A DNA stretch of 64,000 bases from Umezawaea tangerina (GCF_003002815.1 NZ_PVTF01000001.1:992001-1056000); one strand, 5' to 3'; positions 18,581-27,418 are shown, counted from the stretch's first letter. The notes: generated from the letters alone by a model not told the origin. Translations and numbers: made by a program.

Positions 18581-19279
18581 CTACTGCTGTTAAGCATAGA
18601 CAACGTTCTGGCCTGTGCAAACCTGACTTGGAATCATCCTACGACTCCGGGTCGGTCACGGATCCGGTCGTCGGCGCGCGTTCTCACTCCCACTTAGCGA
18701 TTACTCCTTTGGAGTGAATTCCAGGTGACTGGGCGTAGTGGTGAAAACGAAGTGGGACAGGTGCGCCCAGCGGGGGTGACACCTGCTGTGCGGCCGGGTG
18801 ACCAGGGTCGACGGGCGGCCCCGCGAGGTTGCGGAAAACGAGTGGTCCGCGACGTGCGGAACTCTTATGGGCCGGGGTGCCGCGGTTTCGTAACAACGAT
18901 TCGAGGAAATGACCGCTGGTAGCGGCCGCGGCGTGGAACCGAACTGGTCGCACGTCGGCGGAGTGCCGTGCGCGACCCGGACGACAAGGTTGTGGCACAA
19001 CTTCTCCGCACCGCGTCCGGCATCGCATTCCGCACCCGGTCATCGGTGTCGACCGGACGCGCTTCCCGCTTGTCGTGCCGATCCCCGCAGGTCTTTCCGG
19101 TAATCGCCCGCGAGTCGCGGAACACATGCCGGGAGTGGGGTGCGGGCACTACTCGCGCCACCTGCCGGAACGTGTTCGATCCCGGTGATCGGCACGACTC
19201 GGGGGACCCGCCGAACGGGTGAATGTGGACGATCGCGAAGTGACCATCCGCATTCACCGGGCGAAGTCGCGCGGTCCGG
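18581..19279 (+). other. 700-bp spacer without a recognisable gene
   Basis: Short ORFs exist on both strands, but none has a ribosome site, consistent GC3 pattern or recognisable product. Local GC is lower than in neighbouring genes. No tRNA, repeat or clear terminator was seen. It could hold a decayed gene or the promoter region of unseen small RNAs. Confidence 0.4.
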
Positions 19280-20932
19280 TCAGACGACGACGGCGGACGC
19301 GCTCCACGCGGTGACGACCTCGTCCAGCACGGCCAGCGGCAGCGGCCCGCCCGCGAGCACCAGGTCGTGGAAGGCGCGGATGTCGAAGTCGTCGCCCAGC
19401 GCCCGCTCGGCCTCGGCGCGGATCCGCTGGATCTCCAGCCGACCGACCATGTAGGCCAGCGCCTGTCCGGGCGCGGCGATGTAGCGGTCCACCTCCGACT
19501 CGATCTCCACGAGCGGCAGCGGCGTGTTCCCGCGCAGGTAGTCGACGGCCTGGGCGCGGCTCCAGCCGAGCGCGTGCAGGCCGGTGTCCACGACGAGCCT
19601 GCCCGCGCGCATCGAGTCCAGCGACAGCATCCCCAGCCGCGAGGTGTCGTCGGAGTACAGGCCCATCTCGTCGGCCAGCCGCTCGCAGTACAGGCCCCAG
19701 CCCTCCAGGTAGGCGGTCACCGCGGCCAGCCTGCGCAGCATCGGCAGCCCGGTCAGGCCCTGGGCCAGGGTGATCTGGAAGTGGTGGCCGGGAACGGCCT
19801 CGTGGAACGCGATGGCCTCGGACTGGTAGCGGTGCCGCTCCCGGGCCCGCGAGGTGTTCGCGTAGTACGTGCCGGGACGCGAGCCGTCCATCGCGCCCGG
19901 CGAGTAGTAGGCGGTCGGGGCGCCGGGCGCCTCCGTCTCCGGCACGGCCGCGACCACGCACGCCGAGTCGGGCAGGGTGCCGAACCACTCCGGCGCGGCG
20001 GCCTCGGCCCGCGTCACGGTGTCGCGCGCGGCGCCGAGCATCTCCTCGGCGTCCCGCCAGCGCAGCTCCGGGTCGGTGCGCATCCGGTCGAAGATCTCGG
20101 CCTGGTCGGACGTGCCGAACACCCGCTGCCCGAGCACGGCGTACTCCTCGGCGAGCTCGGCCATCAGCGCCAGCCCGGTCTCGTGCAGCTCGTCGGGCGT
20201 GCGGGAGGTCGTGGTGTGCACCCGAGCCAGCGCGCTGTAGATCGCGGCGCCGTCGGGCAGCCAGCACAGCCCAGGACGGCCCTCGGGGCGGCCCGCGGGC
20301 AGGACCTCCTCCTCCAACACGTCCCGGTAGCGCCGGTAGGCGGGCCGCACGGCCTCGGCGAGCAGCCGGTCGCGCTCGGCGGTGAAGCCGGGCTCGGCGT
20401 GCTCCTGGCGGGCCAGCGGGTCCTCGTCGGCGGAGGTGGCCAGGTAGCGGTCGACGAACGCGATGGCGTCGCGGACCAGGTGCGCCACCGGCAGGCGGCC
20501 CGCCAGCAGGCCTGCCCGGTGCCGTTCGGCCAGCACGTCGAGGACACCGGGCACGGCGGCGAGCCGGAGCAGGTAGTCGCGGCCCTGCTCGGGGGTGGTC
20601 ACGGCGACCATCGGCAGGATCGTCAGCAGCGCGCCCGCGGGGGCGAAGAACGACGCGGTGATCGTGTACTCGGCGGAGCGCGCGTCCAGCCGGTCGACGA
20701 TCGCCTCCGCCTGCTGCGCGACGACCGCGCGGGTGACCGGGTCGCCGGTCGCGAGGGCCCGCGCGCGGGCCGCGACGTCCGCGGCGGCGGCGCGCAGGGC
20801 CACCTCGCCCTCCTCGCTGAGGTCGGGCAGCCGGTCGTCGTACCCGCTGATGCCGTAGAGGCTCGCGTCCAGTGGGTCGGCCGCCATCATCAGCGCGAAC
20901 AGCTCGTCCGCCAGCTCCGTCGTCTCCGTCAT
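19280..20932 (-). CDS. DUF885 family protein, putative metallopeptidase
   Basis: 550-aa DUF885 protein, a family thought to be zinc carboxypeptidase-like. The core motif is FHEAVPGHHFQ, a variant HExxxGHH metal site, followed by the family signature EGWGLYCERLADE, which contributes the third ligand. No signal peptide, so probably cytoplasmic. A -10-like TAGCAT (20940-20945) is 7 nt before the ATG, suggesting a leaderless mRNA separate from the response regulator gene just upstream on the same strand. A second DUF885 gene lies at 52.7 kb. Confidence 0.82.
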   Translation of the reverse strand: MTETTELADELFALMMAADPLDASLYGISGYDDRLPDLSEEGEVALRAAAADVAARARALATGDPVTRAVVAQQAEAIVDRLDARSAEYTITASFFAPAGALLTILPMVAVTTPEQGRDYLLRLAAVPGVLDVLAERHRAGLLAGRLPVAHLVRDAIAFVDRYLATSADEDPLARQEHAEPGFTAERDRLLAEAVRPAYRRYRDVLEEEVLPAGRPEGRPGLCWLPDGAAIYSALARVHTTTSRTPDELHETGLALMAELAEEYAVLGQRVFGTSDQAEIFDRMRTDPELRWRDAEEMLGAARDTVTRAEAAAPEWFGTLPDSACVVAAVPETEAPGAPTAYYSPGAMDGSRPGTYYANTSRARERHRYQSEAIAFHEAVPGHHFQITLAQGLTGLPMLRRLAAVTAYLEGWGLYCERLADEMGLYSDDTSRLGMLSLDSMRAGRLVVDTGLHALGWSRAQAVDYLRGNTPLPLVEIESEVDRYIAAPGQALAYMVGRLEIQRIRAEAERALGDDFDIRAFHDLVLAGGPLPLAVLDEVVTAWSASAVVV

Positions 20933-20962
20933 GGCGACGATGCTACTGACCGGTCACGACGG

Positions 20963-21610
20963 TCAGCCGCTGTTCAGGTAGGCGAGCACGGCCAGCACGC
21001 GGCGGTTGTCGTCGTCGCACTGCGGCAGCCCGAGCTTGGCGAAGATGTTCGCGGTGTGCTTGCCGACGGCCTTCTCCCCGACGAACAACCGGGTCGCGAT
21101 GGCCACGTTCGACCGGCCCTCGGCCATCAGCGCGAGCACCTCCCGCTCGCGCGGCGTCAACGACCCCAGCGGCTCGTCGCGCACGTGGCTGTCGAGCAGC
21201 TGCGTGATCACCTCGGGGTCCATCGCGGTGCCGCCCGCGGCGACCCGGCGGATCGCCTCGACGAACTGGGTCACGTCCGACACCCGGTCCTTGAGCAGGT
21301 ACCCGACCCCGCCCGCCCGGTCGGACAGCAGCTCACGCGCGTAGAGCTGCTCCACGTACTGGGAGAGCACCAGAACCGGCAGCCCCGGCACCCGCTTGCG
21401 GGCCGCGATGGCGGCGCGCAGGCCCTCGTCGGTGAACGTCGGCGGCAGCCGGACGTCCACCACCGCGACGTCCGGCCGGTGCCGCACCATGGCGGCCAGC
21501 AGCGACGGCCCGTTGTCCACGGCCTCCACCACCTCGAAGCCGTACGCCCCCAGCAGTCGGATCAGGCCGTCCCGGAGGAGGACGAGGTCTTCACCGAGGA
21601 CAACACGCAC
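20963..21610 (-). CDS. NarL/LuxR-type response regulator
   Basis: 215 aa. Receiver domain with the acidic pocket GEDL at the N-terminus and phosphoacceptor Asp in DVAVVDVRLPP, then a LuxR helix-turn-helix (LTPREREVLALMAEGRSNVAIATRLFVGEKAVGKHTANIFAKLGL). It is the partner of the histidine kinase upstream, and its GTG start lies 49 bp inside the end of the kinase gene, so the pair is coupled. The target genes are not evident; no obvious transport or resistance genes are next to it. Confidence 0.88.
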   Translation of the reverse strand: MRVVLGEDLVLLRDGLIRLLGAYGFEVVEAVDNGPSLLAAMVRHRPDVAVVDVRLPPTFTDEGLRAAIAARKRVPGLPVLVLSQYVEQLYARELLSDRAGGVGYLLKDRVSDVTQFVEAIRRVAAGGTAMDPEVITQLLDSHVRDEPLGSLTPREREVLALMAEGRSNVAIATRLFVGEKAVGKHTANIFAKLGLPQCDDDNRRVLAVLAYLNSG

Positions 21611-22839
21611 GGCAGCTCCAAGGTCACGATGGTCGGTCCGCCGACCGGACTGGCCAGGCCGAGCGCGCCGTCGAACGCGGCGAGCCTGCGCTCGGTCCCG
21701 CGCAATCCTCCACCCGGCACGACCTCCGCCCCGCCGCGGCCGTCGTCGCCGACCATCACCGACAGCCGGTCGTCGGCGTGCCGGATCCGCACCCACGCCG
21801 ACGTCGCGCCGCTGTGCTTGGCCACGTTCGCCAGCGTCTCGGCCACGGCGAAGTACACGGCGGACTCGACCGGCGCCTGCGGCCTGCCCGCCAGCTCGAC
21901 GTCCACCTCCACCGGCAGCGGCAGCGCCAGCCCCAGCGCGCGCACCGCGCCGTCGAGCCCGCGGTCGGCCAGCACCGGCGGGTGGATGCCGCGCACCAGG
22001 TCCCGCAGCTCCGACAGGGCCAGCGTGGACGACTCGCGGGCCTCGGTCAGCAGCGCCCGCGCGGCCTCCGGGTCGCGCGACAGCAGGTCCTCCGCCATCC
22101 CCAGGCTCATTCCCAGCGCCACCAGCCTGGCCTGCGCGCCGTCGTGCAGGTCCCGCTCGATGCGGCGCAGCTCGGCGGCCTGCGCGTCCACCGTGTCCGC
22201 CCGCGACTCGGCCAGCTCCTGCACCCGCGACGACAGCGTGGACCGCGCGGACGGCGCGAGCGCCCACCGGGTCGCCCTCGCGTGCACCCTGGTGGCCCAC
22301 GGCGTGAGCCGCCACGCCACCACGAGGTACAGGCCACCGAGGATCGGCGCCAGCGCGTAGCCGAACGGCGTGTCCGGCCCGATACCGGAGAAGTCGAGGT
22401 CCTCCGCGCCGAACACCCACAGGGCGGGTGCGGCGAAACCGAGGAGACCGCCGGACCAGAACATCAGCGGCAGCGCGCCCAGGACGACGCTCAACACCGC
22501 GTTGACGGGGAGCCAGGCGAGTTCTCGCCAGGTCGCGGGATCGGTGGCGATCGCACGGACCTTGGCGATGGGGCCGCCGGTGGGGACGCGGTAGGGGCGG
22601 GGGATGGCCTCGCCGAGGGCGCGGCCCGCCCAGGTGCGGTGGACGTCCATGTACCTGCGGGTGAGGGCGTTGGTGCCGATGAGCAGGGGGACGCCGATGG
22701 TGACGAGGACGAGGGGGTAGGGGACGAGCTGGAGGGGGATGAGGGGGAGGCCGACCAAGGCCAGGGGAACCCGTGCGAAAGCCCAGAACTGGAGGCGGAG
22801 CCGGTCGCGGAAACCGCGCAGCAGGTCCATGTCCGTCAT
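21562..22839 (-). CDS. Two-component sensor histidine kinase (HisKA_3 type)
   Basis: 425-aa membrane kinase. Helices in the first 200 residues (LALVGLPLIPLQLVPYPLVL, ELAWLPVNAVLSVVLGALP, LAPILGGLYLVVAWRL) form a sensor domain, followed by the HisKA_3 box IERDLHDGAQARLVALG with the phosphorylated His, and a HATPase_c domain (NVAKHSG, GDDGRGG, GLRGTERRL). It pairs with the overlapping response regulator. Two Met codons (22839 and 22830) are possible starts and neither has a strong ribosome site. A G-rich tract and a repeat region lie upstream. Confidence 0.85.
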   Translation of the reverse strand: MTDMDLLRGFRDRLRLQFWAFARVPLALVGLPLIPLQLVPYPLVLVTIGVPLLIGTNALTRRYMDVHRTWAGRALGEAIPRPYRVPTGGPIAKVRAIATDPATWRELAWLPVNAVLSVVLGALPLMFWSGGLLGFAAPALWVFGAEDLDFSGIGPDTPFGYALAPILGGLYLVVAWRLTPWATRVHARATRWALAPSARSTLSSRVQELAESRADTVDAQAAELRRIERDLHDGAQARLVALGMSLGMAEDLLSRDPEAARALLTEARESSTLALSELRDLVRGIHPPVLADRGLDGAVRALGLALPLPVEVDVELAGRPQAPVESAVYFAVAETLANVAKHSGATSAWVRIRHADDRLSVMVGDDGRGGAEVVPGGGLRGTERRLAAFDGALGLASPVGGPTIVTLELPCVLSSVKTSSSSGTA

Positions 22840-22921
22840 GGTGTCGAGTGTGGGGGGTGGTGGGGGGTGGGCGCGGTGGGTTTAACCCCCCTGTTTGGTG
22901 GTGGGGGTGCTGGGCGGAGTC

Positions 22922-23152
22922 TGGGCCTGCCCTCTCAGCGCGTGAAGCCTGGGCCTGCCCTCTCACCTGTGGGAAGCCTGGGCCTGCCCTCTCACCTGTG
23001 GGAAGCCTGGCCCTGCCCTCTCACCTGTGGGAAGCCCGGCCCTGCCCTCTCACCTGTGGGAAGCCCGGCCCTGCCCTCCCACCTGTGGGAAGCCCGGCCC
23101 TGCCCTCCCACCTGTGGGAAGCCCGGCCCTGCCCTCCCCACCGTGCGAAGCC
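22922..23152. repeat. Tandem array of eight 29-bp units
   Basis: Eight head-to-tail copies of a unit with core CTGCCCTCTCACCTGTGGGA, starting at 22922, 22950, 22979, 23008, 23037, 23066, 23095 and 23124. The first (28 bp) and last copies are degenerate. From copy 6 on, a T-to-C change makes the core a perfect palindrome TCCCAC-CT-GTGGGA. No spacers between units, so this is not a CRISPR array. 29 is not a multiple of 3, so it does not encode a repeat peptide. Confidence 0.9.
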
Positions 23153-23178
23153 CGGCCCCCGGCGCGCGATTGTCTCAA

Positions 23179-23233
23179 TGCCCGATCTTGCTTGTCAAGA
23201 CGATAAAGCCATCTTGACAAGCAAGATCGGGCA
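23179..23233. repeat. 22-bp perfect inverted repeat (stem-loop)
   Basis: Arms 23179-23200 and 23212-23233 are exact reverse complements, with an 11-nt A-rich loop CGATAAAGCCA. The arms contain ATCTTGCTTGTCAAGA and have lower GC than their surroundings. It could be a terminator serving the array region or the remnant of a mobile element. Confidence 0.85.
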
Positions 23234-23267
23234 GGAGGGCGCTGTGGATCGGGGGCAGAGGGGAAGT

Positions 23268-23394
23268 CTGGCTTCGCCAGCATCAGGCTCCGCCTGACTC
23301 AAGCATCGGACTCCGTCCGACACTGCATCCTCGCTGCGCGTCGGACAAGGCCCCAGGCGCTTCGCGCCGGATGCGCGCTGGCGGGCTGCGCCCG
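23268..23394. repeat. Cluster of short palindromes with 3-nt loops
   Basis: Five perfect mini-hairpins with 5-6 bp arms and exactly 3-nt loops: 23268-23280 (CTGGC-TTC-GCCAG), 23284-23296 (CAGGC-TCC-GCCTG), 23306-23320 (TCGGAC-TCC-GTCCGA), 23356-23368 (GGCGC-TTC-GCGCC) and 23382-23394 (CGGGC-TGC-GCCCG). They lie downstream of the deacetylase-like gene, which ends at 23451. Confidence 0.75.
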
Positions 23395-23450
23395 ACGGGG
23401 GTGGGGTCGGTTGGTTGGTTGGTTGGTGTCGCCTCTTCCTCTTCGCCTGT

Positions 23451-24620
23451 CTAGTTGCGGGCGGCGGGGAAGCTGCGCAGTTGGGCGAGGATGGAGGGGT
23501 CTTGTAGTTGCATCCACTGGATGACTTCGGTGTAGGTGGCGCAGACCGTGTCCTTCAGGACGCAGACCTCGCCCATGAACTTCTCGACGGCGTCGGCGAA
23601 GGCGCCGCCCGCCCATTCGTTGAAGTGGTTGCCGATGGTGAGCGGGGCGCGGTTGCCGTTGAAGACGGTGCGGTAGACGTCGCGGTAGGTGTCGACGACG
23701 ACGGAGCTGAACTCGGCGGCGCGTTCTGGTTGTTCTTTGGCGCCGTTGAGGACCGACCAGAGGTTGAAGTCCATCATGACGGCCTGCTTGTTGAGGGCGG
23801 GGACCTTGACCTCGGGCAGGGGGAACTCGTAGACGCCGTCGATGACGGTGGGCCAGGTGACGCCGAGGCTGACGTGGCTGGTGTCGTAGACGAGGCCGTG
23901 GGACTTCATGGCGGGGAAGGCGGCTTTCCAGTCGGCTTCCAGGCAAGGGGTGCGGCCGCCGCGGATGTTGGCCGGGTCGAGTGCGAAGCCGCGGGCGCGG
24001 GACTTGTCGATGATGGCGAAGAACTGGTCGAGCTCGTTGTTCCACTGGTCGGTGTTCCAGGTGCCGACGCTGGGTTCGGTGCCCTTGCAGAAGTGGCCGT
24101 TGTAGTGGGTGCCGATCTCGTGGCCGGCCGCGATGGCGTCGTTGAGGTAGCCGATGCGCAGGTCGACGTCCTGCCTGCTGCCGCCGAAGTCGATGGCGGA
24201 CTCGCCGCGGTCGTGGCCGGGACCGGTGTAGCCGGTGGCGCCCTCGCTCTCGGTGAGCATGTAGACGCCGGACAGCAGGCCGGTCACGTGGGCCTTGGCG
24301 TCGCGGGCGATGGGCAGGACGCGGTCCCAGTGCTCCTTGGAGGCGGCGCCGTCGAAGGAGAACATCACGAACTGCGGGGGCTTCTCGTTCGGGCCGAGCT
24401 TGTGCATCCACTCGGCGCGCGGCTCGGCGGGCGGGGGCACGACGGGCACGTCGCTGGTGTCGACGGGGGTGCGGGGTGGGGCCGGGAGGCCTGCGGCGAC
24501 GTTCTCCGGTGCGGTCGCGCCCTGCTCGGGAGTGCGCCCGATGGTGATCAACACGGCCATCGTGACCCCGAGGGCCACTCCGGTCGTCACCCAGCGCAAC
24601 CGCTTCTCATTCCTTGCCAC
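23451..24620 (-). CDS. Secreted or membrane-anchored polysaccharide deacetylase-like protein
   Basis: 389 aa. A basic N-terminus and one hydrophobic segment (WVTTGVALGVTMAVLITIG) form a signal anchor, followed by a Pro/Ala-rich linker and a NodB-like fold: FVMFSFDGAAS holds the position of the catalytic Asp pair, and EIGTHYNGHFC the metal His residues. One of the usual two Asp (TFDD) is replaced, since FSFDG has a single Asp. It may act on cell-wall or extracellular glycans, or be a divergent member with changed chemistry. The GTG start is preceded by an AT-rich stretch rather than a ribosome site. Confidence 0.7.
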   Translation of the reverse strand: MARNEKRLRWVTTGVALGVTMAVLITIGRTPEQGATAPENVAAGLPAPPRTPVDTSDVPVVPPPAEPRAEWMHKLGPNEKPPQFVMFSFDGAASKEHWDRVLPIARDAKAHVTGLLSGVYMLTESEGATGYTGPGHDRGESAIDFGGSRQDVDLRIGYLNDAIAAGHEIGTHYNGHFCKGTEPSVGTWNTDQWNNELDQFFAIIDKSRARGFALDPANIRGGRTPCLEADWKAAFPAMKSHGLVYDTSHVSLGVTWPTVIDGVYEFPLPEVKVPALNKQAVMMDFNLWSVLNGAKEQPERAAEFSSVVVDTYRDVYRTVFNGNRAPLTIGNHFNEWAGGAFADAVEKFMGEVCVLKDTVCATYTEVIQWMQLQDPSILAQLRSFPAARN

Positions 24621-24741
24621 GAAAGGTAATGACGGCCGGTACGGGCCGGAGGTTGCGTGGAGATCACGATCAGGTTCACCCGGTTGTGTCGATCGTTACG
24701 TACCGCGACCGGTGTTGCCGAGGTCCGGGTTGGACGCTCCA

Positions 24742-24759
24742 GGTAAAGTCACTTTTACC
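24742..24759. promoter_or_regulatory. AT-rich inverted repeat, candidate operator
   Basis: GGTAAA and TTTACC arms with a 6-nt spacer, in the 209-bp divergent spacer between the deacetylase-like gene and the BI-1-like gene, 71 bases before the GTG of the latter. AT content is high for this genome, which suggests a regulatory site. Confidence 0.4.
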
Positions 24760-24829
24760 CGACGGGAACCGATCGACTCGTGTGGTCGTTGAACCCCGTG
24801 ACGGCGTCAGCACGCCACAGGAGGACGAG

Positions 24830-25621
24830 GTGCGCACCACCAGCAACCCCGCTTTCCGCAACCTGCCGACCGGCGGTTACGGGAACAACTACGCAGGCTT
24901 CGGTCAGCCGCCGCAGCAAGCGGGCACCGGCTACGACCCTGCGCCCCCATCGGCGGCCAACCGCCCGATGACCATCGACGACGTGGTGACCAAGACCGGC
25001 GTCACGCTGGCCGTTCTCCTCGTCGCGGGCACCATCACGTTCGCGATGGAGCTCTACGCGCTGGCACTGCCGGCGATGATCATCGGTTTCGTGTTGGCCC
25101 TGGTCAACATCTTCAAGAAGAAGCCGAGCCCGGCGCTCGTGCTCGCCTACGCCGTCGCCGAGGGCGTCTTCCTCGGCGCGGTCAGCGGTGTCATCGGCCG
25201 CATGTTCGACAACGGCAACGCCATCGTCGTGCAGGCGATCATCGGCACCATCGGCGTGTTCATCGGCATGCTGGTCGTCTACAAGACCGGCGCCGTGAAG
25301 GTCACGCCCAAGCTGACCAAGTGGATCACCGGCGCCGTCATCGGCGTCGCGGTGCTCATGCTGGCCAACCTGGTCGCGAGCTTCATCACGCCCGGCGGTC
25401 TCGGCCTGCGCGACGGCGGCACCATCGCCATCATCTTCAGCCTGGTCTGCATCGGCATCGCCGCGTTCAGCTTCCTGCTGGACTTCGACGCCGCCGACGA
25501 GGCCATCCGGGCCGGTGTGCCCGCGGTGTTCGCGTGGCGGATCGCGTTCGGCCTGACCGTGACGCTGGTCTGGCTGTACCTGGAGATCCTGCGACTGCTG
25601 TCCTACTTCAACTCGGACTGA
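24830..25621 (+). CDS. Bax inhibitor-1/YccA family membrane protein
   Basis: 263 aa. A soluble Gly/Pro/Gln-rich N-terminus (GGYGNNYAGFGQPP) precedes seven hydrophobic segments typical of the BI-1/YccA superfamily. The last segments contain the acidic pair seen in the family (FLLDFDAADEAI). Family members are calcium-permeable channels or protease modulators in other organisms; the role in actinobacteria is not established. The GTG at 24830 follows CAGGAGGACGAG. A bidirectional hairpin terminator lies after the stop. Confidence 0.85.
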   Translation: MRTTSNPAFRNLPTGGYGNNYAGFGQPPQQAGTGYDPAPPSAANRPMTIDDVVTKTGVTLAVLLVAGTITFAMELYALALPAMIIGFVLALVNIFKKKPSPALVLAYAVAEGVFLGAVSGVIGRMFDNGNAIVVQAIIGTIGVFIGMLVVYKTGAVKVTPKLTKWITGAVIGVAVLMLANLVASFITPGGLGLRDGGTIAIIFSLVCIGIAAFSFLLDFDAADEAIRAGVPAVFAWRIAFGLTVTLVWLYLEILRLLSYFNSD

Positions 25622-25646
25622 TCGCGGGAACACCCCTCGAACGACA

Positions 25647-25682
25647 CCGAAGGCGTCCGGCCACCAGGTCGGGCGCCTTCGG
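25647..25682. terminator. Bidirectional terminator between convergent genes
   Basis: 9-bp arms CCGAAGGCG and CGCCTTCGG around a GC-rich 18-nt loop, between the stop of the BI-1-like gene (25621) and that of the small minus-strand gene (25698). Confidence 0.65.
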
Positions 25683-25697
25683 CGCGTCCGGGGTCCG

Positions 25698-25919
25698 TCA
25701 GCCCCGCCAGCCGCCCGGCCCGTCGTCGGGCAGCGCCGCGCCCACCTTGACCAGGCAGGGCACGCACAGGTGGCCGTGCTGCTCGCGCTCCAGCCGCTCC
25801 ACCGGGACGCTGTGCTCGCACACCGCCTCGTAGAAGACGCGGTCCGCCACGGCGGTCTGCGCGGACTCGAACGCGTGGCACCTCCGGTCGTAACCGCTGT
25901 GCCACCAGGTGTACGTCAT
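25698..25919 (-). CDS. Small Cys-containing protein (73 aa), unknown function
   Basis: 73 aa with a good ribosome site (GGGAGG, 8 nt before the ATG). It starts MTYTWWHSGYDRRCHAFE and contains CVPC and two further Cys plus His, so it may bind a metal such as zinc. No membrane segment or signal peptide. No family recognised. It is convergent with the BI-1-like gene and shares a terminator with it. Confidence 0.65.
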   Translation of the reverse strand: MTYTWWHSGYDRRCHAFESAQTAVADRVFYEAVCEHSVPVERLEREQHGHLCVPCLVKVGAALPDDGPGGWRG

Positions 25920-26040
25920 GCGGGGCCTCCCTGCTCCGAGGTGGAGACGAGTTCGCGGGGCCCGGATGACGCGCGACGAGGACGACCACCGGGATGGCCC
26001 AGTGATCGTCCTCGTCGGGGTGGTTCGTTACGCGCGGCGA

Positions 26041-27261
26041 CTAGCTCAGGCGCTCCAGCACCATCGCCATGCCCTGGCCGCCGCCGACGCACATGGTCTC
26101 CAGACCGAACTGCTTGTCGTGGAACTGCAGCGAGTTGATCAGGGTCGTGGTGATCCGCGCGCCGGTCATGCCGAACGGGTGGCCGACGGCGATCGCGCCG
26201 CCGTTGACGTTCAGCCGGTCGATGTCGATGCCGAGGTCCTGGTAGGAGGGGATCACCTGGGCGGCGAACGCCTCGTTGATCTCCACCAGGTCGATGTCGC
26301 CGATGCTCATCCCGGCCAGCGCCAGCGCGCGCCGCGACGCCTCCACGGGGCCGAGCCCCATGATCTCCGGCGACAGGCCGGACACGCCGGTCGACACGAT
26401 CCGCGCCAGCGGCGTGATGCTCAGCTCGCGGGCCTTCACGTCACTCATGACCACCAGCGCCGCGGCGCCGTCGTTGAGCGGGCAGCAGTTGCCCGCGGTG
26501 ACCTTGCCGTTCGGCCGGAACACCGGCTTCAGGCCGGACACGCCCTCCAGCGTCACCCCCGGCCGCGGGCCGTCGTCGGCCGACACGACGGTGCCGTCCG
26601 GCAGCGTCACCGGCGTGATCTCGCGCGCCCAGAACCCGTTCGCGATGGCCTTCTCGGCCAGGTTCTGCGAGCGCACGCCGAACTGGTCCATCTCCTCGCG
26701 CGAGATGCCCTTGGCCCACGCCAGGTTCTCGGCGGTCTGGCCCATCGCGATGTAGACGTCCGGCACCTGCCCGGCCTCGCGCGGGTCCGTCCACGACTCG
26801 GCACCCGCCTCCGCCGTCGACGCGGTCCGCGCCTCGGCGTCGGCGAACAGCGGGTTGTGCGTGTCCGGCCAGCCGTCGGAGTTGCCGCGCGCGAAGCTCG
26901 ACACCGTCTCGACGCCCGCGCTGATGAACACGTCGCCCTCGCCCGCCTTGATGGCGTGCAGCGCCATCCGGGTCGTCTGCACGCTCGACGCGCAGTACCG
27001 CGTCACCGTCGTGCCGGGGATCCGGTCGTAGCCCGCCAGCACGGACACCACCCGCCCCATGTTGAAGCCCTGCTCACCACCGGGCAGCCCGCAGCCCAGC
27101 ATCAGGTCGTCGATGGTGTTCGGGTCCAGCTCCGGCACCTTCGCGAGCGCGGCCTTGACCATCTGCACGGTCAGGTCGTCGCCGCGGATGTCCTTCAGGG
27201 AGCCCTTGCCCGCGCGGCCGATGGGGGACCGGGCGGCGGAAACGATGACGGCCTCAGGCAT
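26041..27261 (-). CDS. Acetyl-CoA acetyltransferase (thiolase)
   Basis: 406-aa thiolase of the FadA/AtoB group, cleaving or forming 3-ketoacyl-CoA. Nucleophile Cys90 lies in RYCASSVQTTRMA, the His motif is NGGAIAVGHPFGMTGAR, and the C-terminal Cys is in CVGGGQGMAMV. The ATG follows AAAGGAG, and a -10 TAGGGT (minus strand, 27298-27303) lies about 37 bases upstream. In mycobacteria a thiolase gene (fadA3) sits at the same position relative to the SGNH, cbs and metB genes. Degradative beta-oxidation is likely, but acetoacetyl-CoA synthesis cannot be excluded. Confidence 0.92.
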   Translation of the reverse strand: MPEAVIVSAARSPIGRAGKGSLKDIRGDDLTVQMVKAALAKVPELDPNTIDDLMLGCGLPGGEQGFNMGRVVSVLAGYDRIPGTTVTRYCASSVQTTRMALHAIKAGEGDVFISAGVETVSSFARGNSDGWPDTHNPLFADAEARTASTAEAGAESWTDPREAGQVPDVYIAMGQTAENLAWAKGISREEMDQFGVRSQNLAEKAIANGFWAREITPVTLPDGTVVSADDGPRPGVTLEGVSGLKPVFRPNGKVTAGNCCPLNDGAAALVVMSDVKARELSITPLARIVSTGVSGLSPEIMGLGPVEASRRALALAGMSIGDIDLVEINEAFAAQVIPSYQDLGIDIDRLNVNGGAIAVGHPFGMTGARITTTLINSLQFHDKQFGLETMCVGGGQGMAMVLERLS

Positions 27262-27418
27262 TACGGAACTCCTTTGTTCACCGCAGCGTGTCGACCTACC
27301 CTAGTTAACGCCTGTTCAGCCAGGCCACCACTCGTGACGCACGCCGCCTGCTTTCACGATGCCGAAAGGTCGTCGGGTGGGCCATCCGTGTGATCGCCTG
27401 TTGGGGGTGGGGTGGTGT

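Noticed and set aside
18684-19257. Minus-strand ORFs in the spacer after the tRNA
   Set aside because: No ribosome sites, inconsistent third-position composition and no recognisable product.
19367-22360. 997-codon open frame on the plus strand
   Set aside because: It lies antisense to the DUF885, response regulator and kinase genes, which have clear motifs. The long frame is a by-product of high GC.
22922-23152. CRISPR array
   Set aside because: The 29-bp units are contiguous with no unique spacers, and no cas genes are nearby.
21778-23217. Repeat protein encoded by the tandem array
   Set aside because: A 29-bp unit shifts frame at each copy, and the open frame is mostly antisense to the kinase gene.
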